A stretch of DNA of 31,180 nucleotides, taken from assembly GCA_900319895.1 (NCBI GenBank), contig ONQK01000019.1, positions 1 through 31,180 of the forward strand, read 5' to 3'. The translations under genes and the position numbers were made by a program. Positions 16,156 through 23,570 of this stretch are shown here, piece after piece (the first letter of the stretch is position 1; each line of letters opens with the position of its first letter). The stretch comes from an uncultured Prevotella sp. (GTDB lineage: Bacteria; Bacteroidota; Bacteroidia; Bacteroidales; Bacteroidaceae). The notes beneath the pieces are model-generated. The model ran no database searches and was not told where the DNA came from. It saw only the letters and a list, made by a program, of their open reading frames with translations.

Positions 16156-16185
16156 CCACCGGAAAGCCGAAAAGCTTCCCGGTGG
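16156..16185 (+). other. Strong hairpin without T-tract between peptidase 3 and the lipoprotein gene
   Basis: CCACCGG (16156-16162) pairs perfectly with CCGGTGG (16179-16185), and AAGC/GCTT extends the stem inward past one mismatch. No T run follows (CTTGAAATAAAG), so it is a poor intrinsic terminator. It may set 3' ends or mRNA stability between the peptidase and the lipoprotein/radical SAM part of the transcript, which is an inference. Confidence 0.5.
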
Positions 16186-16212
16186 CTTGAAATAAAGACA
16201 AAGAAAGAAGTC

Positions 16213-16437
16213 ATGAAAAAGCTTATCTACAAACTCCTATCCATCTGCCTCGCCATACTAGGGCTCAGCGCATGTGCGGAGAAGAAACAAGTTACGGACA
16301 ACCTGAACGAGGGACAATTCGAAAAGAAAGAGAAAATCGGACGAGCAGAACTGCTCTACGGAGGTCCCAATGTGCGCTACAACAAACATTCGCAAGAGAA
16401 CGACACACTTCAAATCAACGAAGAGCAGGAGAAATAA
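16213..16437 (+). CDS. Short lipoprotein of a radical SAM/lipoprotein pair
   Basis: This 74-residue protein has a type II signal peptide ending in the lipobox LSAC, so C21 should be lipidated. The mature part is only 54 residues, hydrophilic, with many Lys and Glu. It carries a YGGPNVRY segment (residues 49-56), which resembles the YG.P...Y motif I recall from the lipoprotein partner of the Bacteroidetes rSAM/lipoprotein system (TIGR04134, from memory). Members I remember are roughly twice as long and continue into a beta-sandwich, so this one would be a minimal form. Its stop lies 12 bases before the radical SAM gene, strongly suggesting co-transcription and a functional pair. Whether the lipoprotein is modified by the enzyme, or senses or delivers its product, is unknown. 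The reading frame itself is well supported by the signal peptide and context. Confidence 0.75.
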   Translation: MKKLIYKLLSICLAILGLSACAEKKQVTDNLNEGQFEKKEKIGRAELLYGGPNVRYNKHSQENDTLQINEEQEK

Positions 16438-16449
16438 CCTTCACCAACC

Positions 16450-17523
16450 ATGGCACAACTGTCGCTACGCAAGAAACTAGGACTGGAAATTGAACGGAAA
16501 TTCCACAACGACTTGATCAAGGAACATCCACTCTACCAGCTCTTCTGGGAGTGCACCTTGCGCTGCAACCTACACTGCCGGCACTGCGGCAGCGACTGCA
16601 AGGCCACCGCAGACAGTAAGGACATGCCCGGAGAAGACTTCATGAAAGTGCTCGACTCCATCAGCCAAAAAGTCGACCCAGCCAGCGTATTCGTCATCAT
16701 CACCGGCGGTGAGCCGCTCATGCGCCCCGACCTAGAAAAATGGGGAAGGGAAATCTACGAGAGAGGATTCCCCTGGGGACTCGTCACCAACGGCCGAATG
16801 CTCACCCCGCAACGGTTCCAACGCCTCTTGGAGGCAGGGCTGCACACCGTAGCCATCAGCTTGGACGGCCTGAGGGAAAGCCACAATTGGATGCGCGGAG
16901 ACCACAACAGCTTCGACACGGTCGACAACGCCATAGACCTCATGGTCAAAAAGAGGCCCTTCGTCTTCGACGTGGTGACATGCGTTACAGAAAAGAACTT
17001 CCACGAGTTGGAAGACATCCGCGACTTCCTGGTCCGAAAAGGCGTCAGACGATGGCGCCTGCTCACCGTCTTCCCCGTAGGAAGAGCCAAAGACGACACC
17101 CTCTTGCAACTCAGCGACGAGCATTTCAAAGCGCTCATGGCGTTCATCAAAGACACACGGCAGCAAGGACGGATCAAAGCCAGCTTCGGCTGCGAAGGAT
17201 TCCTCGGCGACTACGAATTCGACGTGCGCGAGAATTCCTTCTTCTGCAAAGCAGGCATCACCGTCGGCTCGGTATTGGCAGACGGCAGCATCTCCGCATG
17301 TTCGAGCATCCGCAGCGACTTCCATCAGGGAAACATCTACACCGACGATTTCATGGAAGTCTGGGAACAAGGCTTCCAGGCTTTCCGCGACCGCTCATGG
17401 ATGAAAACCGGCGAATGCGCAGACTGCAAGGTCTTCCGCTATTGCAATGGCAACGGCATGCACCTGAGAGACGGCGAGAAGAGACTCCTGCTCTGCCACT
17501 ACAAAAGGCTGAAAAGCACTTGA
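16450..17523 (+). CDS. Radical SAM/SPASM enzyme of an rSAM/lipoprotein system (TIGR04133-like)
   Basis: This is a 357-residue radical SAM enzyme. The cluster motif CxxxCxxC is C39, C43, C46 (within ECTLRCNLHCRHCGS), the SAM-contacting TGGEP is at 84-88, and LVTNGR and ISLDG follow as expected. The C-terminal SPASM region supplies further cysteines at 265, 283, 322, 325, 331 and 348 for auxiliary iron-sulfur clusters (FFCKAG, SACSS, CADC, RYC, LLLCHY). SPASM enzymes usually modify peptides or proteins. The organisation, with a small lipoprotein immediately upstream, fits the Bacteroidetes rSAM/lipoprotein family, whose substrate is not established as far as I know. No separate precursor peptide with a GG leader or transporter is adjacent. 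The gene probably shares a transcript with M6 peptidases 2 and 3, being 12 bases behind the lipoprotein gene. Confidence 0.9.
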   Translation: MAQLSLRKKLGLEIERKFHNDLIKEHPLYQLFWECTLRCNLHCRHCGSDCKATADSKDMPGEDFMKVLDSISQKVDPASVFVIITGGEPLMRPDLEKWGREIYERGFPWGLVTNGRMLTPQRFQRLLEAGLHTVAISLDGLRESHNWMRGDHNSFDTVDNAIDLMVKKRPFVFDVVTCVTEKNFHELEDIRDFLVRKGVRRWRLLTVFPVGRAKDDTLLQLSDEHFKALMAFIKDTRQQGRIKASFGCEGFLGDYEFDVRENSFFCKAGITVGSVLADGSISACSSIRSDFHQGNIYTDDFMEVWEQGFQAFRDRSWMKTGECADCKVFRYCNGNGMHLRDGEKRLLLCHYKRLKST

Positions 17524-17558
17524 AGACAAGACGTCTGCCACCTCCCAGGAAAGCCTCA

Positions 17559-17747
17559 ATGGAAGGGATGCAAGACGATATGAAAAACAGTGGTTCCCCG
17601 AAACATTTCCAGGGGGGGGACTCGCCACCAAGACCGATGATGCGCTTCATTGTCCGCTTCGAGGCTGCCTATAGGAATTTGTATGCCACATACAAGGATG
17701 AACTCTCCTCGAACAGCCGGAAACGCTGGGAGATTGAGCCCCTTTGA
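17559..17747 (+). CDS. Possible small ORF containing a G8 tract, doubtful
   Basis: The 284-base gap between the radical SAM gene and clpB (17524-17807) holds a 62-codon frame starting MEGMQDDMKN and ending RKRWEIEPL. An AGGAAAG-like ribosome binding site lies about 5 bases upstream of its ATG. It crosses eight consecutive G residues at 17612-17619. I recognise no domain and see no signal peptide. It may be a real small gene, the decayed remainder of one, or chance. Confidence 0.2.
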   Translation: MEGMQDDMKNSGSPKHFQGGDSPPRPMMRFIVRFEAAYRNLYATYKDELSSNSRKRWEIEPL

Positions 17748-17779
17748 AATCCCCATGTTTCAGGAGATGTTTGGGGCTC
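17736..17779. other. Inverted repeat between convergent rSAM and clpB genes
   Basis: GAGCCCC (17736-17742) and GGGGCTC (17773-17779) are perfectly complementary, and an inner TGAAA/TTTCA pair (17745-17749 with 17758-17762) can stack inside. No T-run follows on either strand, so a classical terminator is not shown; it may still end transcripts converging here. Confidence 0.3.
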
Positions 17780-17807
17780 ATCGCACAAGAGCTGTTTTCC
17801 GCCTGGC

Positions 17808-20396
17808 TCAATTCTCAAAAGTCAGTCCCGTCGCCGAAGCATCGACGACAATTGGACGGGCACGGTTGACCTGCTCGGCAAGAATCCTCTTCGACAGTTC
17901 ATTCAAGAGCAGGTGCTGGACAGCACGCTTGATCGGACGGGCACCGAACTCAGGGTCAAACCCCGCCTCTGCCAAAAAGTCGACCGCCTTTTGAGTCACC
18001 TCCAGCCTCACACCCTGCTCTTGCAGCATTCCAGCCACCGCATCGGTCTGCAGACGGACAACGCTCGCAATTTCTGCCTTGTTCAGGGGCATGAACATGA
18101 TGGTTTCGTCAATCCTGTTCAGGAATTCAGGTCTGATGGTCTGCTTCAACAGCATCGTCAGCTGCTCGTTCAGTCCTTGGAGGCGCCTTTCATCCAAGAC
18201 ACCGCCTGCCTGCTCTATCTGGCTGCGTATCAGTTGGCTGCCAAGATTTGAGGTCATGATGATGATGGTGTTCTTGAAGTTCACCGTGCGCCCCTTGTTG
18301 TCCGTCAGTCGTCCATCGTCCAAGACCTGCAACAAGATATTGAACACGTCTGGATGCGCTTTCTCTATTTCATCGAACAAGATGACGCTGTAGGGCTTGC
18401 GCCTTACCGCCTCTGTCAACTGCCCTCCTTCATCATATCCGACGTATCCCGGAGGGGCGCCGATGAGCCTTGAGACGCTGAATTTCTCCTGGTACTCGCT
18501 CATGTCAATCCGCGTGAGCATCTGCTCGTCGTTGAACAGGTATTCTGCCAGCGCCTTCGCCAGCTCTGTCTTTCCCACACCCGTCGTACCTAAAAAGATG
18601 AAGGATGCAATAGGCCGCTTCGGGTCTTGCAAGCCAGCCCTGCTCCGACGCACGGCATCACTGACGGCAACGATAGCCTCGTCTTGCCCGACGACACGGC
18701 GGTGCAGTTCCTCCTCCAAGTGCAGCAGTTTCTCACGGTCGCCTTGCAACATCTTTGCCACAGGAATGCCTGTCCAGCGGCTCACCACCTCGGCGATATC
18801 GTCTTGGGTCACTTCCTCCCTCACGCTCGCCTGGCTGCCCTGCGCATCCTTCAGCTGGGCTTGCAGGGCATTGATGTTCTCTTGCAGGGTATTCAACTGA
18901 CTGTACCTGATTTCTGCCACACGCCCGTAGTCGCCCTCTCGCTCTGCCCTTTCGGCCTCGAAGCGCAAGGCCTCCATCTGCTCCTTCGCCTGTTGTATCC
19001 TGTTGAGCAAGGTCTTCTCGCCCTCCCATTTCGCCCGCAAGGCCTGCTCTTGATCCCGCAGGTCGGCAATTTCCTTCTCCAACATGGCGATCTTAGGCAG
19101 GTCATTTTCACGTCTGATTGCCTCGCGCTCGATTTCCAGCTGTTTCAGCCGCCGTGTCAACTCGTCCAACTCCTCAGGCAGCGAATCGCGCTCCATGCGC
19201 AGCTTAGCCGCCGCCTCGTCCATCAGGTCAATGGCCTTGTCGGGCAAGAAACGGTCGCTGACATAACGCTCGGACAACTTTACCGCCGCAATGCAGGCAT
19301 CGTCCTGAATGCGCACACGGTGATGGTTCTCATATTTTTCCTTCAAGCCGCGCAAGATGCTAATGGCGGACAACTCGTCAGGCTCGTCCACCATCACCAT
19401 TTGGAAACGGCGCTCCAATGCCTTGTCCTTCTCAAAATACTTCTGATATTCGTTCAAGGTCGTAGCACCAATTGCCCGCAACTCGCCACGCGCCAATGCC
19501 GGTTTCAGGATGTTCGCCGCATCCATGGCCCCTTCTCCGCCGCCGGCCCCGACGAGCGTATGGATCTCATCAATAAAGAGGATGATTTCCCCCTCACTTC
19601 CCGTCACCTCACTGATGACACTTTTGAGCCTCTCCTCGAACTCGCCCTTATATTTGGCACCGGCAAGCAACGCGCCCATGTCAAGCGAATAGACCTGCTT
19701 GTCGCGCAAGTTCTCAGGCACATCCCCCCTGACGATCCGCCCTGCCAGCCCCTCTACGATGGCCGTCTTGCCCGTTCCCGGCTCACCGATGAGTATCGGG
19801 TTGTTCTTCGTACGCCGCGAAAGGATTTGAAGCACACGCCGTATCTCATCATCGCGGCCGATGACGGGGTCGAGCCTGCCCTTCCGCGCATCCTCCACCA
19901 AGTTACGGGCATATTTCGACAACGCCTGGTAGTTGTCGTCTGCCGACTGGCTCGAGACGCTCTGCCCCTTCCTCAAAAACTGAATAGACTTGAGCAATTC
20001 GTCTTCAGTGCTTCCGGCATCTTTCATGATACGCGCAGCCGATGAATTGACCAACAACAGTGCCAAGAGCAAAGCCTCAACCGAGACGTACTCGTCGCCC
20101 AGCTCGCCGGCAATGCCTTGCGACTTGCTCAACACCTGATGGGCATCATTGCTCAAATATGGCGCATTGCCTTGAACACGAGGCAAATGCTGTAACTCCA
20201 ACCGGGCCAGTTGTTCAACCTGCTGCATGTTAACACCTTGTTTCTGGAAAAGAAACATGCACACGTCCTTGGCCTTGGCAAACACACCCAACAACATGTG
20301 AATGGGCTCAACGGCCTGCTGGCCGCCACGCTGCGCACAATTGACTGCCTCCTGGACAGCCTCCTGGGCCTTAATGGTAAAATTCTCCAAAGTCAT
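17808..20396 (-). CDS. clpB: ATP-dependent disaggregase ClpB
   Basis: ClpB is the Hsp100 AAA+ hexamer that threads aggregated proteins through its pore together with DnaK. At 862 residues it has normal length. An N-terminal Clp_N domain is followed by NBD1 with Walker A GEPGTGKT (about 204-211) and Walker B ILFIDEIHT. A long coiled-coil middle domain (about 395-525) separates ClpB from ClpA/ClpX-type unfoldases. NBD2 has Walker A GTTGVGKT and Walker B VILFDEIEKAHPD, and the C-terminal D2-small domain completes it. The ATG at 20396 is preferred over one 15 bases upstream, because it follows AAAGGAAAT and gives the classical start MTLENFTIKAQEA. No ClpP-binding loop was identified. The upstream region holds a 15-base palindrome but no perfect TAnnTTTG box. 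Confidence 0.96.
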   Translation of the reverse strand: MTLENFTIKAQEAVQEAVNCAQRGGQQAVEPIHMLLGVFAKAKDVCMFLFQKQGVNMQQVEQLARLELQHLPRVQGNAPYLSNDAHQVLSKSQGIAGELGDEYVSVEALLLALLLVNSSAARIMKDAGSTEDELLKSIQFLRKGQSVSSQSADDNYQALSKYARNLVEDARKGRLDPVIGRDDEIRRVLQILSRRTKNNPILIGEPGTGKTAIVEGLAGRIVRGDVPENLRDKQVYSLDMGALLAGAKYKGEFEERLKSVISEVTGSEGEIILFIDEIHTLVGAGGGEGAMDAANILKPALARGELRAIGATTLNEYQKYFEKDKALERRFQMVMVDEPDELSAISILRGLKEKYENHHRVRIQDDACIAAVKLSERYVSDRFLPDKAIDLMDEAAAKLRMERDSLPEELDELTRRLKQLEIEREAIRRENDLPKIAMLEKEIADLRDQEQALRAKWEGEKTLLNRIQQAKEQMEALRFEAERAEREGDYGRVAEIRYSQLNTLQENINALQAQLKDAQGSQASVREEVTQDDIAEVVSRWTGIPVAKMLQGDREKLLHLEEELHRRVVGQDEAIVAVSDAVRRSRAGLQDPKRPIASFIFLGTTGVGKTELAKALAEYLFNDEQMLTRIDMSEYQEKFSVSRLIGAPPGYVGYDEGGQLTEAVRRKPYSVILFDEIEKAHPDVFNILLQVLDDGRLTDNKGRTVNFKNTIIIMTSNLGSQLIRSQIEQAGGVLDERRLQGLNEQLTMLLKQTIRPEFLNRIDETIMFMPLNKAEIASVVRLQTDAVAGMLQEQGVRLEVTQKAVDFLAEAGFDPEFGARPIKRAVQHLLLNELSKRILAEQVNRARPIVVDASATGLTFEN

Positions 20397-20460
20397 ACGA
20401 TTTCCTTTCATTTATATTTCTGGAAATACGATGCTCAAAATATATGCCTGATAGGAATAT

Positions 20461-20475
20461 ATGACATTTTGTCAT
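20461..20475. promoter_or_regulatory. Palindrome upstream of clpB, possible operator
   Basis: ATGACATTTTGTCAT is a 6-bp inverted repeat with a 3-base centre, about 65 bases upstream of the clpB start. A further ATGAC half-site lies at 20481-20485. It is too short to be CIRCE. It could be an operator for a dimeric regulator of clpB. Confidence 0.3.
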
Positions 20476-20503
20476 AAAAACATGACACTTTTGCAGGAAA
20501 CAT

Positions 20504-20535
20504 AAAAAGAGAGAAAGCTGCAAAAGCCTTCTCTC
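20504..20535 (-). terminator. Rho-independent terminator of the M16 peptidase gene
   Basis: Read on the minus strand, GAGAGAAGGC (20535-20526) pairs with GCTTTCTCTC (20518-20509) across a 7-base loop and is followed directly by TTTTT (20508-20504). It lies about 30 bases after the M16 peptidase stop codon and upstream of clpB, so clpB should have its own promoter. Confidence 0.8.
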
Positions 20536-20564
20536 CCTTTTATCGGTTTTATCAAGAACTTTTC

Positions 20565-23474
20565 TTAATATCCGAAAATCTGCTCTGTCGTCAGGCGATG
20601 AACCGGGCCGATTTTCTCCAATTCCTTCATATCAAGCTCTTTCTCGTCGCCGAGGATGATGTACTTGTATGTCTTGTTCGTCATGTTCTCCTTCTCGAAG
20701 TTGAGCACGTCCTGCAATGTGATGGAAGGCAGCATGTTGTAGACTTTTTCGTTCAAGTCGTAGTCAAGTCCCCTCAGCTGGGCATTGTAATAGGCGTTGA
20801 GGATGTTGAACTTCGTGGTGCGCGCACTTTGCAGGCTCTTCGTCACACTCTGCTTGGCGATGTCGAAGGCGGCCTGGCTCTGCGGCATGTTTTCGAGCAG
20901 TTCGTTGAACACGCGGATACAATCCATCATCTTGTCATTTTGAGAAACGATGTATGTGTAGTAGTTCTCCTTTTGACTCAGACGGCTCGGTGTGTTGTAG
21001 CGCGCCGAAGCACTGTAAGCCAGGCCGCGGGCCTCGCGCAGCTCTTGGAAGACGATGCTGTTCATGCCACCGCCGAAGTATTCGTTGAACATGCGGATGA
21101 GTGCGGCATGCTCTGGCTTCCAGCCCTTGCCTTCGTTGTGATATTGCTGCATGTAGATGTTTTTTGCCTCATAAGGTGCGATATACACCTCGTTTTGCGG
21201 CGTTTCCTGTGCAGTATATTCACGGCCAGCTGGTGCCTTTACCAGTTTTTTGGCCGTTTTATGCGTTTTTGACAAGACAGCGTTCAGCTCTTTCTCATTC
21301 ATCGGTCCATAGTACATCACGGTATGCTCAAACTTCAGCAACTGTTTCAGCTGGTCGAGCATCGCCTGCGGATCGCAGGTGCGGAGCTCTTGTTCAGAGA
21401 GCGTATTGAGCGAAGGGTTGTATGGGCCGTATTGCACATAGCTGGTCAGGCGGCTGAAATTCTGCTGCTGATTCTTTTTGGCATCGTTGCGGGACTTTAC
21501 GACAAGGTCCACATACTGGTCGTAGCTCTCCTTGTTGCCTTTGGCATTCAGCAGGATGTCTTCCAGCAGTGCCAATGCGGCCGGCATGTTCTCTGTCAGG
21601 CCGGTAAGGGAGATGGTCGTGAGGTAGGTTCCCACACTGATGCGATAGTCACATGCCAGCTTGTAGAACTCCTGCTTCAGCTGGCTGACGGTCTTCTTGT
21701 TCGTTCCCACGTATTCGAGGTAACTGGGGGCATATTCAAAGCCCTTGATGTTTTCCGTACCGAAGTCATAGCGGAATACGAGCGTGAAGAGCCCGTCCTC
21801 GGTATTCTGCTTGTAAAGCAGCGGCAGTCCCTTTTTGGTCTTGCTCACGGTAAGGTCTTTCTTGAAGTCGAGGAAGCGCGGCTGGATGGGAACGACATGG
21901 GAGTTCTTTATCTCATTGAGGAAGTTGCTCGACATGTCGCGGTTGGTGGGTATGGGAGTAATCTCCGGTTTCTCGATCTTCTTCTGGGTGTTGTCCGTTC
22001 CGATTTTCTTATATACACACACAAAGTTGTCGTTAAGATAACGGTTGGCGAAGTTGATGACATCCTGCTTTGTCAGCTTTTCGGCACGTTGGAACTGTGT
22101 CGCGATGTCGGCCCAGTTGCGGCGGCAAATAAATGCGTCAACCATTTCTCCCACACGGTAGCTGTTGCTTTGCAGTGCTCGGAAATAGTCGAGTTTCATG
22201 TTGTTGATAACCGAGGGGAGCAAATCGTCGCTGAATTCTCCGCGTTTGAACTTTTCAAATTCTCCGAGGATCAGTGCGCGGAGTTCTTCAAGGCTTTGAC
22301 CTTCTTTCGGCCGTCCTGAGATGAGGAACATCGAATAGTCGTCCATTGCCGATGCCCCGGCGCTGACGCTCTGCACCTTCATGGTCTGCTCAAGGTTGGT
22401 CTCAAAGAATCCTGCCTTGCCATTGGTAAGCATGTTCCCGATGACCGCGAGCGTGTCGGCCTGCCCGCTGCGTGCTCCGTCGAACCGCCACGCGAGGCGA
22501 AGGTTCTCAGCCTCCTTGCCCACGATGGTCGTGTCTATCGGGGCTGTGATGGCTGGCTGCGGCCCGTACTCTGGACGAGAAAGGTTCTTGTTCGGTTTCC
22601 AAGAGCCGAAATGCTTGTCGAGAATGGCAATGACCTCGTCGGGATTGAAGTCGCCTGCCATACAGATTGCCACGTTGTTGGGCACATAGTAGCGGTTGAA
22701 GTAGTTCTTGATGTTCGTGATGGAAGGGTTCTTCAAGTGTTCTTGCGTCCCAATGGTCGTTTGTGTGCCGTAAGGATGTGTGGGGAAGAGTTTTTTGTTC
22801 ATCGCCTCCCAAACCTTGCGGTTGTCTTGCGCCATACCGATGTTCTTCTCTTCATACACAGCTTCCAATTCGGTGTGGAAGCCACGAATCACCATGTTCT
22901 GGAAACGGTCGGCTTGGATGCGTGCCCAGTTTTCCACCTCGTTGGAAGGGATGTTCTCCGTATAACAAGTCACGTCGTTCGACGTGTAGGCATTCGTGCC
23001 TTGTGCACCGATGGCAGACATCAGCTTGTCATACTCATTCGGGATGAAATACTTTGCGGCAAGCTGGCTCACACTGTCAATCTCATGGTAAGCTTTCTTG
23101 CGTGCCACGGGGTCGGTCAGCTTTCGATAAGCCTCGAAACGCTGCTCGATCTCGTCCAATAGAGGTGCTTCCGCCTCGGGATTGTTCGTGCCATACAACT
23201 TGGTTCCTTTGAACATGATGTGTTCCAGATAGTGTGCCAGACCTGTCGTCTCGGCAGGGTCGTTGCGGCTTCCCGTACGCACGGCAATGTGTGCGTCGAT
23301 ACGCGGGGTCTCTTTGTTCACCGAAAGATAAACTTTCAAACCATTTGGCAACGTATAAATGCGTGTCTGCATCAAGTCGCCAGGAACGGTCGCATACTTG
23401 TACTTCTGTGCCTGGACTGTCAATGTCGACAAGGCAACAAAGAATGCGAAAATAATTCTTTTTTTCATCTTCAT
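20565..23474 (-). CDS. Exported M16-family (insulinase/pitrilysin-type) zinc peptidase
   Basis: This 969-residue exported metallopeptidase has a signal peptide (MKMKKRIIFAFFVALSTLTVQAQ). The inverted zinc motif HxxEH is present in GLAHYLEHIMFKGT (H81, E84, H85 from the chosen start), and the third zinc ligand lies in the downstream ELEAVYEEKN segment. It is a double-length M16: an active N-terminal half, then inactive M16-like half-domains (FRYDFGTENIKGFEYAP, AYSASARYNTPSR, and the family's usual substrate-clamping C-terminal part). M16 peptidases degrade peptides enclosed in a chamber; in Bacteroidetes the exported forms are taken to be periplasmic. The start at 23474 is chosen for the signal peptide; ATGs at 23486 and 23468 are alternatives. 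It is a single gene, ended by the terminator at 20504-20535. Confidence 0.93.
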   Translation of the reverse strand: MKMKKRIIFAFFVALSTLTVQAQKYKYATVPGDLMQTRIYTLPNGLKVYLSVNKETPRIDAHIAVRTGSRNDPAETTGLAHYLEHIMFKGTKLYGTNNPEAEAPLLDEIEQRFEAYRKLTDPVARKKAYHEIDSVSQLAAKYFIPNEYDKLMSAIGAQGTNAYTSNDVTCYTENIPSNEVENWARIQADRFQNMVIRGFHTELEAVYEEKNIGMAQDNRKVWEAMNKKLFPTHPYGTQTTIGTQEHLKNPSITNIKNYFNRYYVPNNVAICMAGDFNPDEVIAILDKHFGSWKPNKNLSRPEYGPQPAITAPIDTTIVGKEAENLRLAWRFDGARSGQADTLAVIGNMLTNGKAGFFETNLEQTMKVQSVSAGASAMDDYSMFLISGRPKEGQSLEELRALILGEFEKFKRGEFSDDLLPSVINNMKLDYFRALQSNSYRVGEMVDAFICRRNWADIATQFQRAEKLTKQDVINFANRYLNDNFVCVYKKIGTDNTQKKIEKPEITPIPTNRDMSSNFLNEIKNSHVVPIQPRFLDFKKDLTVSKTKKGLPLLYKQNTEDGLFTLVFRYDFGTENIKGFEYAPSYLEYVGTNKKTVSQLKQEFYKLACDYRISVGTYLTTISLTGLTENMPAALALLEDILLNAKGNKESYDQYVDLVVKSRNDAKKNQQQNFSRLTSYVQYGPYNPSLNTLSEQELRTCDPQAMLDQLKQLLKFEHTVMYYGPMNEKELNAVLSKTHKTAKKLVKAPAGREYTAQETPQNEVYIAPYEAKNIYMQQYHNEGKGWKPEHAALIRMFNEYFGGGMNSIVFQELREARGLAYSASARYNTPSRLSQKENYYTYIVSQNDKMMDCIRVFNELLENMPQSQAAFDIAKQSVTKSLQSARTTKFNILNAYYNAQLRGLDYDLNEKVYNMLPSITLQDVLNFEKENMTNKTYKYIILGDEKELDMKELEKIGPVHRLTTEQIFGY

Positions 23475-23503
23475 ATATATATTCAATTGTCTTTTTCAAT
23501 CTT

Positions 23504-23511
23504 CAAAGTTA
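23504..23511 (-). promoter_or_regulatory. Candidate -7 element for the M16 peptidase
   Basis: The minus strand reads TAACTTTG, matching TAnnTTTG, about 30 bases upstream of the chosen start. Only imperfect TTG boxes at less than ideal spacing lie upstream. It overlaps the probable fumarase terminator. Confidence 0.4.
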
Positions 23512-23561
23512 AGAGAAAAGCTGTACACAATGCCCCAAGACATCAGAGCAAAGCGTACAGC
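23511..23561 (-). terminator. Probable terminator of the fumarase gene
   Basis: On the minus strand, GCTGTAC (23561-23555) pairs with GTACAGC (23526-23520) and is followed by TTTTCTCTT. The loop is long (28 bases) but the stem is perfect and the position just after the fumarase stop is right. Confidence 0.45.
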
Positions 23562-23570
23562 ATGTTTTGA

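Noticed and set aside
16740..17559. A plus-strand frame overlapping the radical SAM gene, rich in Arg, Pro and His
   Set aside because: Composition is typical of an out-of-frame reading of a C-ending coding strand, and the radical SAM frame is certain. Only the part after 17559 is kept, as a doubtful small ORF.
18627..20045. A 472-codon plus-strand frame opposite clpB, and similar long antisense frames opposite the macroglobulin and M16 genes
   Set aside because: They lie wholly inside clear, conserved genes and read as low-complexity antisense. Biased third positions explain them.
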